The notes under the pieces are model-generated. The model was not told the DNA's origin and did no database searches. It was given only the letters and a program-made list of their open reading frames with translations. Positions 1 to 9,099 of a stretch of 64,000 bases of DNA are shown in pieces. This DNA comes from Nemophila menziesii (taxonomy: Eukaryota; Streptophyta; Magnoliopsida; Boraginales; Hydrophyllaceae), in contig JARWIR010000092.1 of assembly GCA_029959085.1 (NCBI GenBank), positions 1-64,000 of the forward strand, in the 5' to 3' direction. The position numbers and the translations under genes are program-made. Position 1 is the stretch's first letter, and every line of letters begins with the position of its first letter.

Positions 1-152
1 GAAATATAAACACACCTTGTTACAAAAATTCATTGAACTATACATTTCCAGTAAATTTTATATTCGTAATTGTCAACGTCATAAATAGTTAAAAAGTAGC
101 TTAGTTTATAATTTAAGAGTTTATAATAAATAAAATAAAATAAAACCCTTAC

Positions 153-359
153 CTGGAGCCTTTGGTGGTGTTGTTGATGTTGGTGGTGCTGGTGATGATG
201 GAGAAGGTGGAGCTGGTGGGGTGACCTTTCTAGGGTGCCCCTTGGCAGCTTTTTGGGTAAACCCTAGGTGGCGGTCTTGTGTGGTGTTGCTGGTGAAGCC
301 CTGTTAAAGGAAATATTCGAGAAGGTGGTCTTTTGTTGTGGTGTTGGAGCTGGTTTCGC
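153..359 (-). pseudogene. Proline-rich exon-like segment at the 3' end of the HD-ZIP IV fragment
   Basis: On the minus strand this 207-bp segment has a good acceptor (pyrimidine run, then TTTGCAG) at its upstream edge and a consensus donor (CCAG, then GTAAGG) at its downstream edge. It is GC-richer than its surroundings and rich in CCA and CCN codons. In most units one frame gives KRPPSRIF...TRPPPRVYPKSCQ and then stops, while another holds APPSPSSPAPPTSTTPPK. A frameshift separates them. HD-ZIP IV proteins normally end soon after the MINAL-type motif, so this segment is probably not original HD-ZIP sequence. It could be a captured piece of a cell-wall-type proline-rich gene or a readthrough 3' region. 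I do not recognise the donor gene. Confidence 0.5.
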
Positions 360-360
360 C

Positions 361-630
361 TGCAAAGGGAAAACTTTTGTAGTGCATTGATCATATGTTG
401 TCTAAAAGCCAGGACACCTTGATATGCTCGATGGTGTTCTTGACGCCCAACTGTTATAAGGGACCCACTGTTTCCACCAACATGGTCCTCACGTACGTCC
501 GGAAGGATAGAAACCCTTTAGGGAAAAGAGAAACATAATCCGATTCTCCACCGCTAGCTAAATAGCGTACCCAAAAAAAAGAGTATGCAATTAGATCTAT
601 GCGGGTTTCTTACAGGATTAGCATGTTACT
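361..630 (-). pseudogene. HD-ZIP IV C-terminal block (post-START region), with a stop and a frameshift
   Basis: Read on the minus strand, the block gives SNMLIL, a TAA at 610-612, then ETRID, SGGESDYVSLFPKGF, a one-base frame slip near 509-510, ILPD, GSLITVG and MINALQKF. These follow the order of the HD-ZIP IV C-terminal consensus ([35 protein letters not shown], and a final N-x-L-I helix). The TAA sits exactly where the family has Gln (CAA or CAG). A GT-AG intron could remove it, since the TAA lies in CTGTAAG, a passable donor. The slip after KGF is not explained that way. A local frame change between GRQ and MINAL also seems likely, because TPSSIS appears in another frame. Confidence 0.8.
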
Positions 631-712
631 TTGTCATGTTTTTAAACGACTTTGAATATATTATCGAATTAATAAGATTCAACTACAAAAAATAGATAAT
701 TAAAAAACTTAC

Positions 713-808
713 ATTCACATGGAACACTGACACACGGTTTCTAGGATCGCTACCATTCAGCACATAACAGATTTCTGTAACATTACTAGCACTCGAGAAA
801 TCGTCGGA
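713..808 (-). pseudogene. HD-ZIP IV exon with NGSDPRNRVSVFHVN
   Basis: This is a 96-bp, 32-codon open exon on the minus strand with acceptor TTGCAG, then TCC, and donor AAT, then GTAAGT. It reads SDDFSSASNVTEICYVL followed by NGSDPRNRVSVFHVN. The family counterpart lies just after the FDFLRD helix: a WD-(I/V)-LS segment and then G-x-DPxNxVSLLRVN. The splice phase (0 at both ends) joins it to the exon at 907-1038. The reading frame is open, but the conserved WD that usually opens this segment is not evident. In units 4, 7 and 9 the exon has lost 8 bp near its 3' end. In units 5 and 14 its acceptor is deleted. Confidence 0.75.
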
Positions 809-906
809 CTGCAATTAATGTAAAAATAATTTCACGATAAGTCCCTATAAATTATAAGTATAATTTTTATGAAACTATTGAGGGATGTGAAAGTTGTGAG
901 TAGTAC

Positions 907-1038
907 CTTGTGGTGACGTGTATTATCATTGACAAAGTCAAAGATTCTTCGTGGTGGCAATGGAAGCCATAAAGAAGCTACAGCATTACGAACAGTCTTT
1001 GAAGGCATTTCCGGTTCATTTAACTTCTTCATGGTGAC
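907..1038 (-). pseudogene. HD-ZIP IV exon with ASLWLPLPPRRIFDF
   Basis: This is a 132-bp, 44-codon open exon on the minus strand, with acceptor GATGGCAG, then GTCACC, and donor CACAAG, then GTACTA. It reads VTMKKLNEPEMPSKTVRN, then AVASLWLPLPPRRIFDF, then VNDNTRHHK. It aligns with the most diagnostic stretch downstream of the START domain in class IV HD-ZIP proteins (V-x-x-x-K-S-x-x-x-PGxPPG, then A-x-S-x-WLPV-x-PQRLFDFLRDE). The PG-PPG pair has become PEMPSK. The block the family has between this exon and the YKPL exon (RKSLLKLAQRM...NFC) is missing here. In half the units the Met in VTM is Lys. The opposite strand is also open in some units, which is a shadow. Confidence 0.85.
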
Positions 1039-1130
1039 CTGCCATCACTATTTACCCAAAAAGAATAAAAATTAATATAGAGTTAATTAATTATGCTAAG
1101 TCAATTGTAATTATTTATTAAAAATTTTAC

Positions 1131-1278
1131 CCGCATTATGGAGAAGACGAACCTGGTACCTGGTAAAGGGTATAAACCCAAAGCTTTGCACCATAAGCAA
1201 GACCTGCACCCACTAGAGGCTTGTACCTAACATGAACATTTTAATTATCAACCTCAGAATATTTTGAATATACTTTTT
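1131..1278 (-). pseudogene. HD-ZIP IV START-domain exon with YKPLVGAGLAYGAKLW
   Basis: On the minus strand, after acceptor CTATAG, the frame reads KVYSKYSEVDN, a TAA at 1241-1243, NVHVR, then YKPLVGAGLAYGAKLWVYTL. This matches the late START region of HD-ZIP IV proteins (WVEH-x-E-x-D, then h-x-L-YRPL-x-SG-x-FGA-x-RW-x-x-TLQRQCE). A donor-like GCGG, then GTAAAA, ends it. Unit 1 also carries the CCTGGTA duplication at 1152-1165, which shifts the frame after TLYQ. Units without it continue VRLLHNAG. The internal stop is present in every unit. Confidence 0.8.
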
Positions 1279-2082
1279 CTATAGACTGAATTTCATAGTG
1301 TAATCAAAAAATTATAATTCAACTAAAATTCAACATAAAAATTTATAAGTAAACTAAATATATTTTCTTAATAATGATCACATCCAAATAGTTATTCAAA
1401 CTTATCAACATACTTATTTAAACTTCATTGTATTAGTTGAAATTATATCTAAATCTAAATTTATATTTTCATAGATGATCTTTTGTGCTTAATCTTGAGA
1501 AAAAATATAAATCGATTCACATATTCTACAAACATTTAAGACAACGAAACTAAGGACATTTTGGTAAAAACATAAAAGAAGCACTACTTATATAATTAAT
1601 ATATATTAGCGTTTTGTTTATTAGCACTTATGTGATGCAAATAATGGATTAACTTTATAGGCCATGAATGTAGAAAAAAACTAAAATGAATAAAATTGAG
1701 GCATGGTGTTAATACTTTTTTTGCCGATCTTGTATCTCTTGTTATGCATTCACCTTTTCTATTTTATTGAAATGACATGACGAACGTTCTTTTCCCTGTA
1801 AAACAAATAACTCGATACTAATTGTATAGATAAATGATGAAGTCTTAACAATAAAAAATAGATAAAATATTTACAAATTAATGGATTGTAAATTATATAA
1901 CGTTGCATGTTTAACATTTTTAATAAGTATTTGGAATCTCAATAATGTTAATTGAATAGATTTAGAAATAATAAAAAGTAAATGCTACCTTCAAAAGAAA
2001 ATGATGTGAATCTCTAAAATATAACATAAGAAAATAAACTATGTTTTTATTTATTGCTTAAATCTAGGCTTAATTTGTGTAT
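1279..2082 (-). other. AT-rich intron-like stretch with no clear coding content
   Basis: I can assign no protein motif here. On the minus strand it contains short segments with splice-like ends, for example a TTTTACAG acceptor near 1798 and a GTGAATG donor near 1755, but the enclosed peptides resemble nothing I know. It is best read as the intron, or eroded exons, between the START remnants and the YKPL exon. The crossover points inferred for hybrid units 3, 11 and 13 fall at or near the equivalent of this stretch. Confidence 0.5.
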
Positions 2083-2225
2083 TCTGGCGCCGACAAAGCT
2101 ACCTAAGTATTATTTGCAATAATTATAGTCTAGTGTTATGCTTTAATAAGGGTTGTATAATTCATCAACTTACATTTAGAGGCCATGAAAATTTTACCAA
2201 TTCTATTTTATTGCATAAGACATTG
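2083..2225 (-). pseudogene. Eroded START-domain remnants
   Basis: Two weak matches lie in order on the minus strand. Near 2174-2225, M-SYAIK-stop-NW-stop-NFHGL followed by a GTAAG donor resembles the family pattern LMD-x-N-(R/K)-W-x-x-xF. At 2083-2118, CK, a TAA at 2110-2112, then YLGSFVGARI resembles YCKQ-x-x-x-GxWAVVDVSI. The stop again replaces Gln. In most other units CK reads CE, and in units 4 and 13 C followed by two stops. Position and order support the reading, but each match alone is weak. Confidence 0.45.
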
Positions 2226-2470
2226 GGTTGTTGTAACAAAATAAAAATATGTTAAGCTAGATTTAGTATAATAATATTTAATCAATATATAAGTGAAAGG
2301 ATGAGTTGAACATTCAATTAAGATTACATTGAAAGAAAATAAGTATTTCTAATTCCAAAAATCTATATGGATTTGAAATTCTATATTTGTACTCTTTTTC
2401 TGCAGAATTTTTTTATCATTTTTTGTTTTCTTTTATTATTATATAATTATTGGTCATAATAATAACATAC

Positions 2471-2605
2471 CTTGTGACAAATTACATAGACTCCAAAAGA
2501 GGGAATGTTCTTGAAAAGAAACATAATCTTGATAAACATGGGAGATCCGTCTAAAAGTATCTATCATTATAATCTTAAAAAAAAATATAAAGAAATTGTA
2601 AATTG
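2471..2605 (-). pseudogene. Possible START segment ending in a GTATGT donor
   Basis: The minus strand has a consensus donor (CACAAG, then GTATGT) at the low edge and a T-rich run at the high edge. In most units one frame reads FEDYNDRYF, then a stop (unit 1 positions 2554-2580), which recalls the family's LN-x-EEY-x-RxFPR motif. Unit 1 has lost the Glu codon to a base change. A second frame, open in units 4 and 13, gives RRISHVYQDYVSFQEHSLFW and resembles nothing I know. The A/T runs beside it vary in length between units. Confidence 0.35.
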
Positions 2606-2679
2606 TAAAAAAAAAAAAAACTGATTACACTTTTTATATGGTTTAGAAATAAGCTTGATTTGAAATTTTTCTTCTTTAC

Positions 2680-2772
2680 CTCCGGTCTTCTTTCTTCAAT
2701 CGATATTTCGCTATGGAAAAGTTTTGCGGCTTAAAAGTTATGGAGTAAGTGAAGGTTTTTTTTCTTTTCCAT
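2680..2772 (-). other. Putative first exon, MEKKKNLHLLHNF, at the promoter-like island
   Basis: On the minus strand an ATG at 2770-2772 opens 31 codons (MEKKKN...IEERRPE) ending at a donor-like GGAG, then GTAAAG. It begins at the edge of the GC-richer island at 2773-2895. Unit 1 has a stop after NF where most units have Tyr. The peptide is Lys-rich and matches no family I recognise. It may be an untranslated leader or chance. The equivalent open frame is present in units 2, 4, 7, 10, 11, 12 and 13 and runs on into the intron. Confidence 0.25.
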
Positions 2773-2895
2773 TTTAACCTACACCCTGCTTTGCTGAAAA
2801 AACCCAGCCCACTGACTAAGACCCGCACTTAGACCAACCTGAACACTATAAAAGCCCAAATTGACTTGAACTTAAAATTAGGCCCCCGATAATGT
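2773..2895. promoter_or_regulatory. GC-richer, promoter-like island with TATA and TGGGCT motifs
   Basis: Within an AT-rich unit this stretch of about 120 bp is distinctly richer in G and C. On the plus strand it has CTATAAAAGCCC near 2848-2859, a fair TATA box. On the minus strand it has TTTGGGCTTTTATAG and GGGCTGGG, which contain TGGGCT-type (site II) elements common near plant transcription starts. The runs of AACCCAGCCC and AGACCCGCAC also recall internal parts of some plant hAT-type miniature elements, so a transposon origin is possible. It lies just upstream of the minus-strand pseudogene. Activity cannot be judged from sequence. Confidence 0.35.
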
Positions 2896-4142
2896 TTTTA
2901 GAAAAAAAATATGAATGGACACTATTTATTTTTAAAATTCATATATAACCTATCTATTGATTAATTTTTTAGAAAATTGTTCAATCCCTAATATGACACT
3001 ACTAGCTACTATTAAATAATATAGAAACATCTAATAATCACTATGGTAACATTGCATTTCCAAAATATGTATCTCTATCATCTATCTTAGTGTTACAATA
3101 GATACATAACGAGTCAATATTGTGGTCACATGATATTTGTCTTATCTTTTTTAGCTATTTGTTGAGTGTAGCTAATCATAGAGTAAGTCTATGTCTCGGT
3201 TTAATTTTCTTGTCACACCATAATATTATGCCATGTACAAAATTTATTTGCTAGCCGCAATAGATTGTATGTATATCATAGATTTGTTGGACACAATATT
3301 GTATAATATGTTTTACTTAAAGTATAAGTTGTTTTTAGTTTAAAATTTAAATAAAAAAAATTGATCCATGTAAATAGTGTATGGTTTAGATAAAAGTTCT
3401 CATATTTTTCTATGAACATCTTTCATCATCTTTCTCTTTTGAAAAAATTTAAGAAATAAATGTAAGTTCATATTTAACTCAAATCTTAGTTTTGAGGAAA
3501 TTCATTCATCTAATATTTGATGGTTCAATACTATTAAGAAACATACTCTATATTTTTAACTTGCAAAAGTAATTATCTAATTAATCTAATGACATGTATT
3601 TTGTTATTATAATTAATAAATGTAATGTGAATATTTGACCATTCAATATATGATGTAAGTCTTACTCAAGTTTTGAAGAAGGAGATACCTTAAAAAGCAT
3701 AAATTACTGGAAAATCAGCTATAATTTAGCAAATTTCAACAATTTGATAATATGCGTTCCAAATATTTAAAACATCATTAAACCCTGTAAATTTCCTCTA
3801 ATTCGTTAATTTTTGATAAGTTAATCCCTTCCATTCCAAATATTTAAATGTGTATATTATTCAAAATGGCCTACTATACTCCCTATGGTCTACACTGATG
3901 AGTTAGTGTCATATTTTTGGAATTCGCATCCATTTTTTAATTATTGTCAAAAAATAATTAAAATACAATACACATCTTTTGAAATATATCATCCATCCTT
4001 TGTTTTTGTACATAAAAGTTATTTACAGGCTTCATCTATAACTAAAGACAAAGTAGTCTAAAAATAAATTATTTAACTCAAAAAAAACCATTTAACATTA
4101 TTATTCACCTTATTTCACAAACACCCAATTTAACTAAAACAC
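2896..4142. other. AT-rich stretch without recognisable genes
   Basis: I see no protein motif, RNA gene or terminal repeat here. A plus-strand frame of about 57 to 65 codons (core VYTDELVSYFW, unit 1 about 3888-4062) stays open in many units, but it has no family resemblance and no start context. Subfamily-diagnostic variation occurs near 3862: caaaatggcctactatactcc in units 1, 2, 10, 11 and 12, and caatgtggcctactatagtcc in most others. Confidence 0.6.
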
Positions 4143-4249
4143 CTAGAACAAAAGTTATTAACAGTATCGCTTGTAAAGTTATTCTGAAATATTGTTAAAG
4201 ACTTGTAGCCATTTGTGAAATCTTCTGCGACAATCATAATTTATATGAC
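4143..4249 (-). pseudogene. Tentative exon-like piece resembling the missing KS...NFC block
   Basis: On the minus strand, acceptor AATTTCAG and donor CTAG, then GTG bound 107 bp. One frame reads GYKSLTIF...TVNNFC and another KISQMATSL. Either could be an eroded version of the RKSLLKLAQRM...NFC block absent between the exons at 1131-1278 and 907-1038. If so it is out of order. The two frames compete and neither match is strong, so chance is a serious alternative. Confidence 0.2.
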
Positions 4250-4367
4250 CTGAAATTTATTTCATGTTCTATTTAATTGCATGTATCTTATTTTACATAA
4301 GATTTTTCAATTATATATTAACTTGAATACCTTTTTCTGACCAAATTTAAATAAATAAATTAATTAC

Positions 4368-4442
4368 CTCTTATCCAGATTGGGTCCATTAAGTACTCAC
4401 GTGTCACAAAGCTCGGATAAAGTCCTATCGATGCACTTCAAT
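4368..4442 (-). pseudogene. Tentative early START exon, REYLMDPIWIRG
   Basis: This 75-bp minus-strand segment has a good acceptor (TTTTGTCAG, then ATTG) and donor (AAGAG, then GTAATT). One frame, after an initial stop, reads SASIGLYPSFVT and then REYLMDPIWIRG. The end recalls the early START motif of HD-ZIP IV proteins (AMEEL-x-x-x-x-x-x-EPLWIR-S). In the family the FEDY-like motif follows WIR closely. Here it lies about 1.8 kb further on, past the promoter-like island, so a long intron or rearrangement is implied. The segment is conserved in every unit (unit 7 loses 1 bp in it). Confidence 0.35.
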
Positions 4443-4655
4443 CTGACAAAAGAGCCATAAAATTCAGATCATTCTAAAAACGCGCTAATGATTTCACTTG
4501 TACAAGTTTTATTAATTTAACATTAAATTGAATTAGAAAATTTTGTAAGTGAAATATAAACACACCTTGTTACAAAAATTCATTGAACTATACATTTCCA
4601 GTAAATTTTATATTCGTAATTGTCAACGTCATAAATAGTTAAAAAGTAGACTAGT

Positions 4656-4678
4656 TTATAAACTTTAAAAGTTTATAA
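4656..4678. other. Near-perfect 23-bp palindrome beside CTAG
   Basis: TTATAAACTTT, one base, then AAAGTTTATAA form 11-bp arms that could extrude or form a short hairpin. On the minus strand the palindrome is followed after one base by CTAG (units 2, 11, 12) or CTAA (most others). It is intact in units 2, 5, 11, 12 and 14, has one or more mismatches in units 3, 4, 6, 8, 9, 13 and 15, and is altered in units 1, 7 and 10. It lies just 3' of the proline-rich segment in the pseudogene's sense. Confidence 0.6.
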
Positions 4679-4704
4679 TAAATAAAATAAAATAAAACCC
4701 TTAC

Positions 4705-7320
4705 CTGGAGCCTTTGGTGGTGTTGTTGATGTTGGTGGTGCTGGTGATGATGGAGAAGGTGGAGCTGGTGGGGTGACCTTTCTAGGGTGCCCCTTGGCAG
4801 CTTTTTGGGTAAACCCTAGGTGGCGGTCTTGTGTGGTGTTGCTGTTGAAGCCCTGTTAAAGGAAATATTCGAGAAGGTGGTCTTTTGTTGTGGTGTTCGA
4901 GCTGGTTTCGCCTGCAAAGGGAAAACTTTTGTAGGGCATTGATCATATGTTGTCTAAAAGCCAGGACACCTTGATATGCTCGATGGTGTTCTTGACGCCC
5001 AACTGTTATAAGGGACCCACTGTTTCCACCAACATGGTCCTCACGTCCGTCCGGAAGGATAGAAACCCTTTAGGGAAAAGAGAAACATAATACGATTCTC
5101 TACCGCTAGCTAAATAGCGTACCCAAAAAAAAGAGTATGCAATTAGATCTATGCGGGTTTCTTACAGGATTAGCATGTTACTTTGTCATGTTTTTAACGA
5201 CTTTGAATATATTATCGAATTAATAAGATTCAACTACAAAAAAGAGATAATTAAAAAACTTACATTCACATGGAACACTGACACACGGTTTCTAGGATCG
5301 CTACCATTCACCACATAACAGATTTCTGTAACATTACTTGCACTCGAGAAATCGTCGGACTGCAATTAATGTAAAAATAATTTCACGATAAGTCCCTAAA
5401 AATTATAAGTATAATATTTATGAAACTATTGAGGGAAGTGAAAGTTGTGAGTAGTACCTTGTGGTGACGTGTATTATCATTGACTAAGTCAAAGATTCTT
5501 CGTGGTGGCAATGGAAGCCATAAAGAAGCTACAGCATTACGAACAGTCTTGGAAGGAATTTCCGGTTCATTTAACTTCTTCTTGGTGACCTGCCATCACT
5601 ATTTACCCAAAAGAATAAAAATTAATATAGAGTTAATTAATTATGCTAAGTCAATTGTAATTATTTATTAAAATTTTTACCCGCATTATGGAGAAGACGA
5701 ACCTGGTAAAGGGTGTAAACCCAACGCTTTGCACCATAAGCAAGACCTGCACCCACTAGAGGCTTGTACCTAACATGAACATTTTAATTATCCACCTCAG
5801 AATATTTTGAATATACTTTTTCTATAGACTGAATTTCAGAGTGTAATCAAAAAATTATAATTCAACTACAATTCAACATAAAAATTTATAAGTAAACTAA
5901 ATATATTTTCTTAACAATGATCACATCCAAATAGTTATTCAAACTTATCAACATACTTATTTAAACTTCATTGTAGTAGTTGAAATTATATTTAAATCTA
6001 AATTTATATTTTCATAGATGATCTTTTGTGCTTAATCTTGAGAAAAAATATTAGATAAATCGATTCACATATTCTACAAACATTTAAGACAACAAAACTA
6101 AGGACATTTTGGTAAAAACATAAAAGAAGCACTACTTAAATAATTAATATATATTAGCGTTTTGTTTATTAGCACTTATGTGATGCAACTAATGGATTAA
6201 CTTTATAGGCCATGAATGTAGAAAAAAACTAAAATGAATAAAATTGAGGCATGGTGTTAATACCTTTTTTGCCGATCTTGTATCTCTTGTTATGCATTCA
6301 CCTTTTCTATTTTATTGAAATGACATGACCAACGTTCTTTTTCCTGTAAATCAAATAACTCGATACTAATTGTATAGATAAATGATGAAGTCTTAACACT
6401 AAAAAATAGATAAAATATTTACAAATTAATGGATTGTAAATTATATAACGTTGCATGTTTAACATTTTTAATAAGTATTTGGAATCTCAATAATGTTAAT
6501 TGAATAGATTTAGAAATAATAAAAAGTAAATGCTACCTTCAAAAGAAAATGATGTGAATCTCTAAAATATAACATAAGAAAATAAACTATGTTTTTATTT
6601 ATTGCTTAAATCTAGGCTTAATTTGTGTATTCTGGCGCCGACAAAGCTACCTAAGTATTATTCGCAATAATTATAGTCTAGTGTTATGCTTTAATAAGGG
6701 TTGTATAATTCATCAACTTACATTTAGAGGCCATGAAAATTTTACCAATTCTATTTTATTGCATAAGACATTGGGTTGTTGTAACAAAATAAAAATATGT
6801 TAAGCTAGATTTAGTATAATAATATTTAATCAATATATAAGTGAAAGGATGAGTTGAACATTCAATTAAGATTACATTGAAAGAAAATAAGTATTTCTAA
6901 TTCCAAAAATCTATATGGATTTGAAATTCTATATTTGTACTCTTTTTCTGCAGAATTTTTTTATCATTTTTTGTTTTCTTTTATTATTATATAATTATTG
7001 GTCATAATAATAACATACCTTGTGACAAATTACATAGACTCCAAAAGAGGGAATGTTCTTGAAAAGAAACATAATCTTGATAAACATGGGAGATCCGTCT
7101 AAAAGTATCTATCATTATAATCTTCAAAAAAAATATAAAGAAATTGTAAATTGTAAAAAAAAAAAAAACTGATTACACTTTTTATATGGTTTAGAAATAA
7201 GCTTGATTTGAAATTTTTCTTCTTTACCTCCGGTCTTCTTTCTTCAATCGATATTTCGCTATGGAAAAGTTTTGCTGCGTAAAAGTTATGGAGTAAGTGA
7301 AGGTTTTTTTTCTTTTCCAT
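4705..7320 (-). pseudogene. HD-ZIP IV pseudogene fragment, unit 2
   Basis: It has the same segments as unit 1, without the CCTGGTA duplication. The WLPLPP exon lies at 5458-5589 and begins VTKKK, the Met being replaced by Lys. The putative MEKKK first exon ends at 7320 and has no internal stop (Tyr after NF). Confidence 0.8.
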
Positions 7321-9099
7321 TTTAACCTACACCCTGCTTAGCTGAAAAAACCCAGCCCACTGACTAAGACCCGCACTTAGACCAACCTGAACACTATAAA
7401 AGCCCAAATTGACTTGAACTTAAAATTAGGCCCCCGATAATGTTTTTAGAAAAAAAATATGAATGGACACTATTTATTTTTAAAATTCATATATAACCTA
7501 TCTATTGATTAATTTTTTAGAAAATTGTTCAATCCCTAATATGACACTACTAGCTACTATTAAATAATATAGAAACATCTAATAATCACTATGGTAACAT
7601 TGCATTTCCAAAATATGTATCTCTATCATTTATCTTAGTGTTACAATAGATACATAACGAGTCAATATTGTGGTCACATGATATTTGTCTTATCTTTTTT
7701 GGCTATTTGTTGAGTGTAGCTAATCATAGAGTAAGTATATGTCTCGGTTTAATTTTCTTGTCACACCATAATATTATGCCATGTACAAAATTTATTTGCT
7801 AGCCGCAATAGATTGTATGTATATCATAGATTTGTTGGACACAATATTGTATAATATGTTTTACTTAAAGTATAAGTTGTTTTTAGTTTAAAATTTAAAT
7901 AAAAAAAATTGATCCATGTAAATAGTGTATGGTTTAGATAAAAGTTCTCATATTTTTCTATGAACATCTTTCATCATCTTTCTCTTTTGAAAAAATTTAA
8001 GAAATAAATGTAAGTTCATATTTAACTCAAATCTTAGTTTTGAGGAAATTCATTCATCTAATATTTGATGGTTCAATACTATTAGGAAACATACTCTATG
8101 TTTTTAACTTTCAAAAGTAATTATCTAATTAATCTAATGACATGTATTTTGTTATTATAATTAATAAATGTAATGTGAATATTTGATCATTCAATATATG
8201 ATGTAAGTCTTACTCAAGTTTTGAAGAAGGAGATACCTTAAAAAGCATAAATTACTGGAAAATCAGCTATAATTTAGCAAATTTCAACAATTTGATAATA
8301 TGCGTTCCAAATATTTAAAACATCATTAAACCCTGTAAATTTCCTCTAATTCGTTAATTTTTGATAAGTTAATCCCTTCCATTCCAAATATTTAAATGTG
8401 TATATTATTCAAAATGGCCTACTATACTCCCTATGGTCTACACTGATGAGTTAGTGTCATATTTTTGGAATTCGCATCCATTTTTTAATTATTGTCAAAA
8501 AATAATTAAAATACAATACACATCTTTTGAAATATATCATCCATCCTTTGTTTTTGTACATAAAAGTTATTTACAGGCTTCATCTATGACTAAAGACAAA
8601 GTAGTCTAAAAATAAATTATTTAACTCAAAAAAAAACCATTTAACATTATTATTCACCTTATTTCACAAACACCCAATTTAACTAAAACACCTAGAACAA
8701 AAGTTATTAACAGTATCGCTTGTAAAGTTATTCTAAAATATTGTTAAAGACTTGTAGCCATTTGTGAAATCTTCTGCGACAATCATAATTTATATGACCT
8801 GAAATTTATTTCATGTTCTATTTAATTGCATGTATCTTATTTTACATAAGATTTTTCAATTATATATTAACTTGAATACCTTTTTCTGACCAAATTTAAA
8901 TAAATAAATTAATTACCTCTTATCCAGATTGGGTCCATTAAGTACTCACGTGTCACAAAGCTCGGATAAAGTCCTATTGATGCACTTCAATCTGACAAAA
9001 GAGCCATAAAATTCAGATCATTCTAAAAACGCGCTAATGATTTCACTTGTACAAGTTTTATTAATTTAACATTAAATTGAATTAGAAAATTTTGTAAGT

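Larger units (their letters stand above)
1..4550. repeat. Repeat unit 1 (4,550 bp)
   Basis: This is the reference unit for the segment positions given below. Its private marks, shared only with unit 10, are an altered palindrome region near 110-130, a 7-bp tandem duplication (CCTGGTA) at 1152-1165, and a 6-bp loss near 1505 (aatataaatcg where other units have aatattagataaatcg). It differs from unit 10 by single changes such as near 2577 and 2733. Its second half belongs to the subfamily reading caaaatggcctactatactcc near 3862. Confidence 0.97.
4551..9099. repeat. Repeat unit 2 (4,549 bp)
   Basis: Its private marks recur in unit 12: TTTTGCTGCG near 7271, gtaagtatatg near 7732, attaggaaac near 8080 and catctatgac near 8582. 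With units 3, 11, 12 and 13 it shares the one-base shorter run gtttttaacgac near 5190 and the palindrome-region variants. Confidence 0.96.

Noticed and set aside
241..275. Telo-box AAACCCTA in the proline-rich segment (gggtaaaccctagg) as a regulatory element
   Set aside because: A single short match inside an exon-like segment, destroyed in several units (aaacccgagg, aaacctagg). Chance is sufficient.
3893..3915. CTGATGAG resembling a hammerhead ribozyme core (actgatgagttagtgt)
   Set aside because: No GAAA core element or closing stems at the required spacing. The short ACACT/AGTGT inverted repeat is common by chance.
5480..5671. Plus-strand 63-codon frame MTKSKILRGGNG..., recurring in several units
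   Set aside because: It lies exactly antisense to the WLPLPP exon, whose minus-strand reading matches a known family with splice sites. The plus frame is a shadow.
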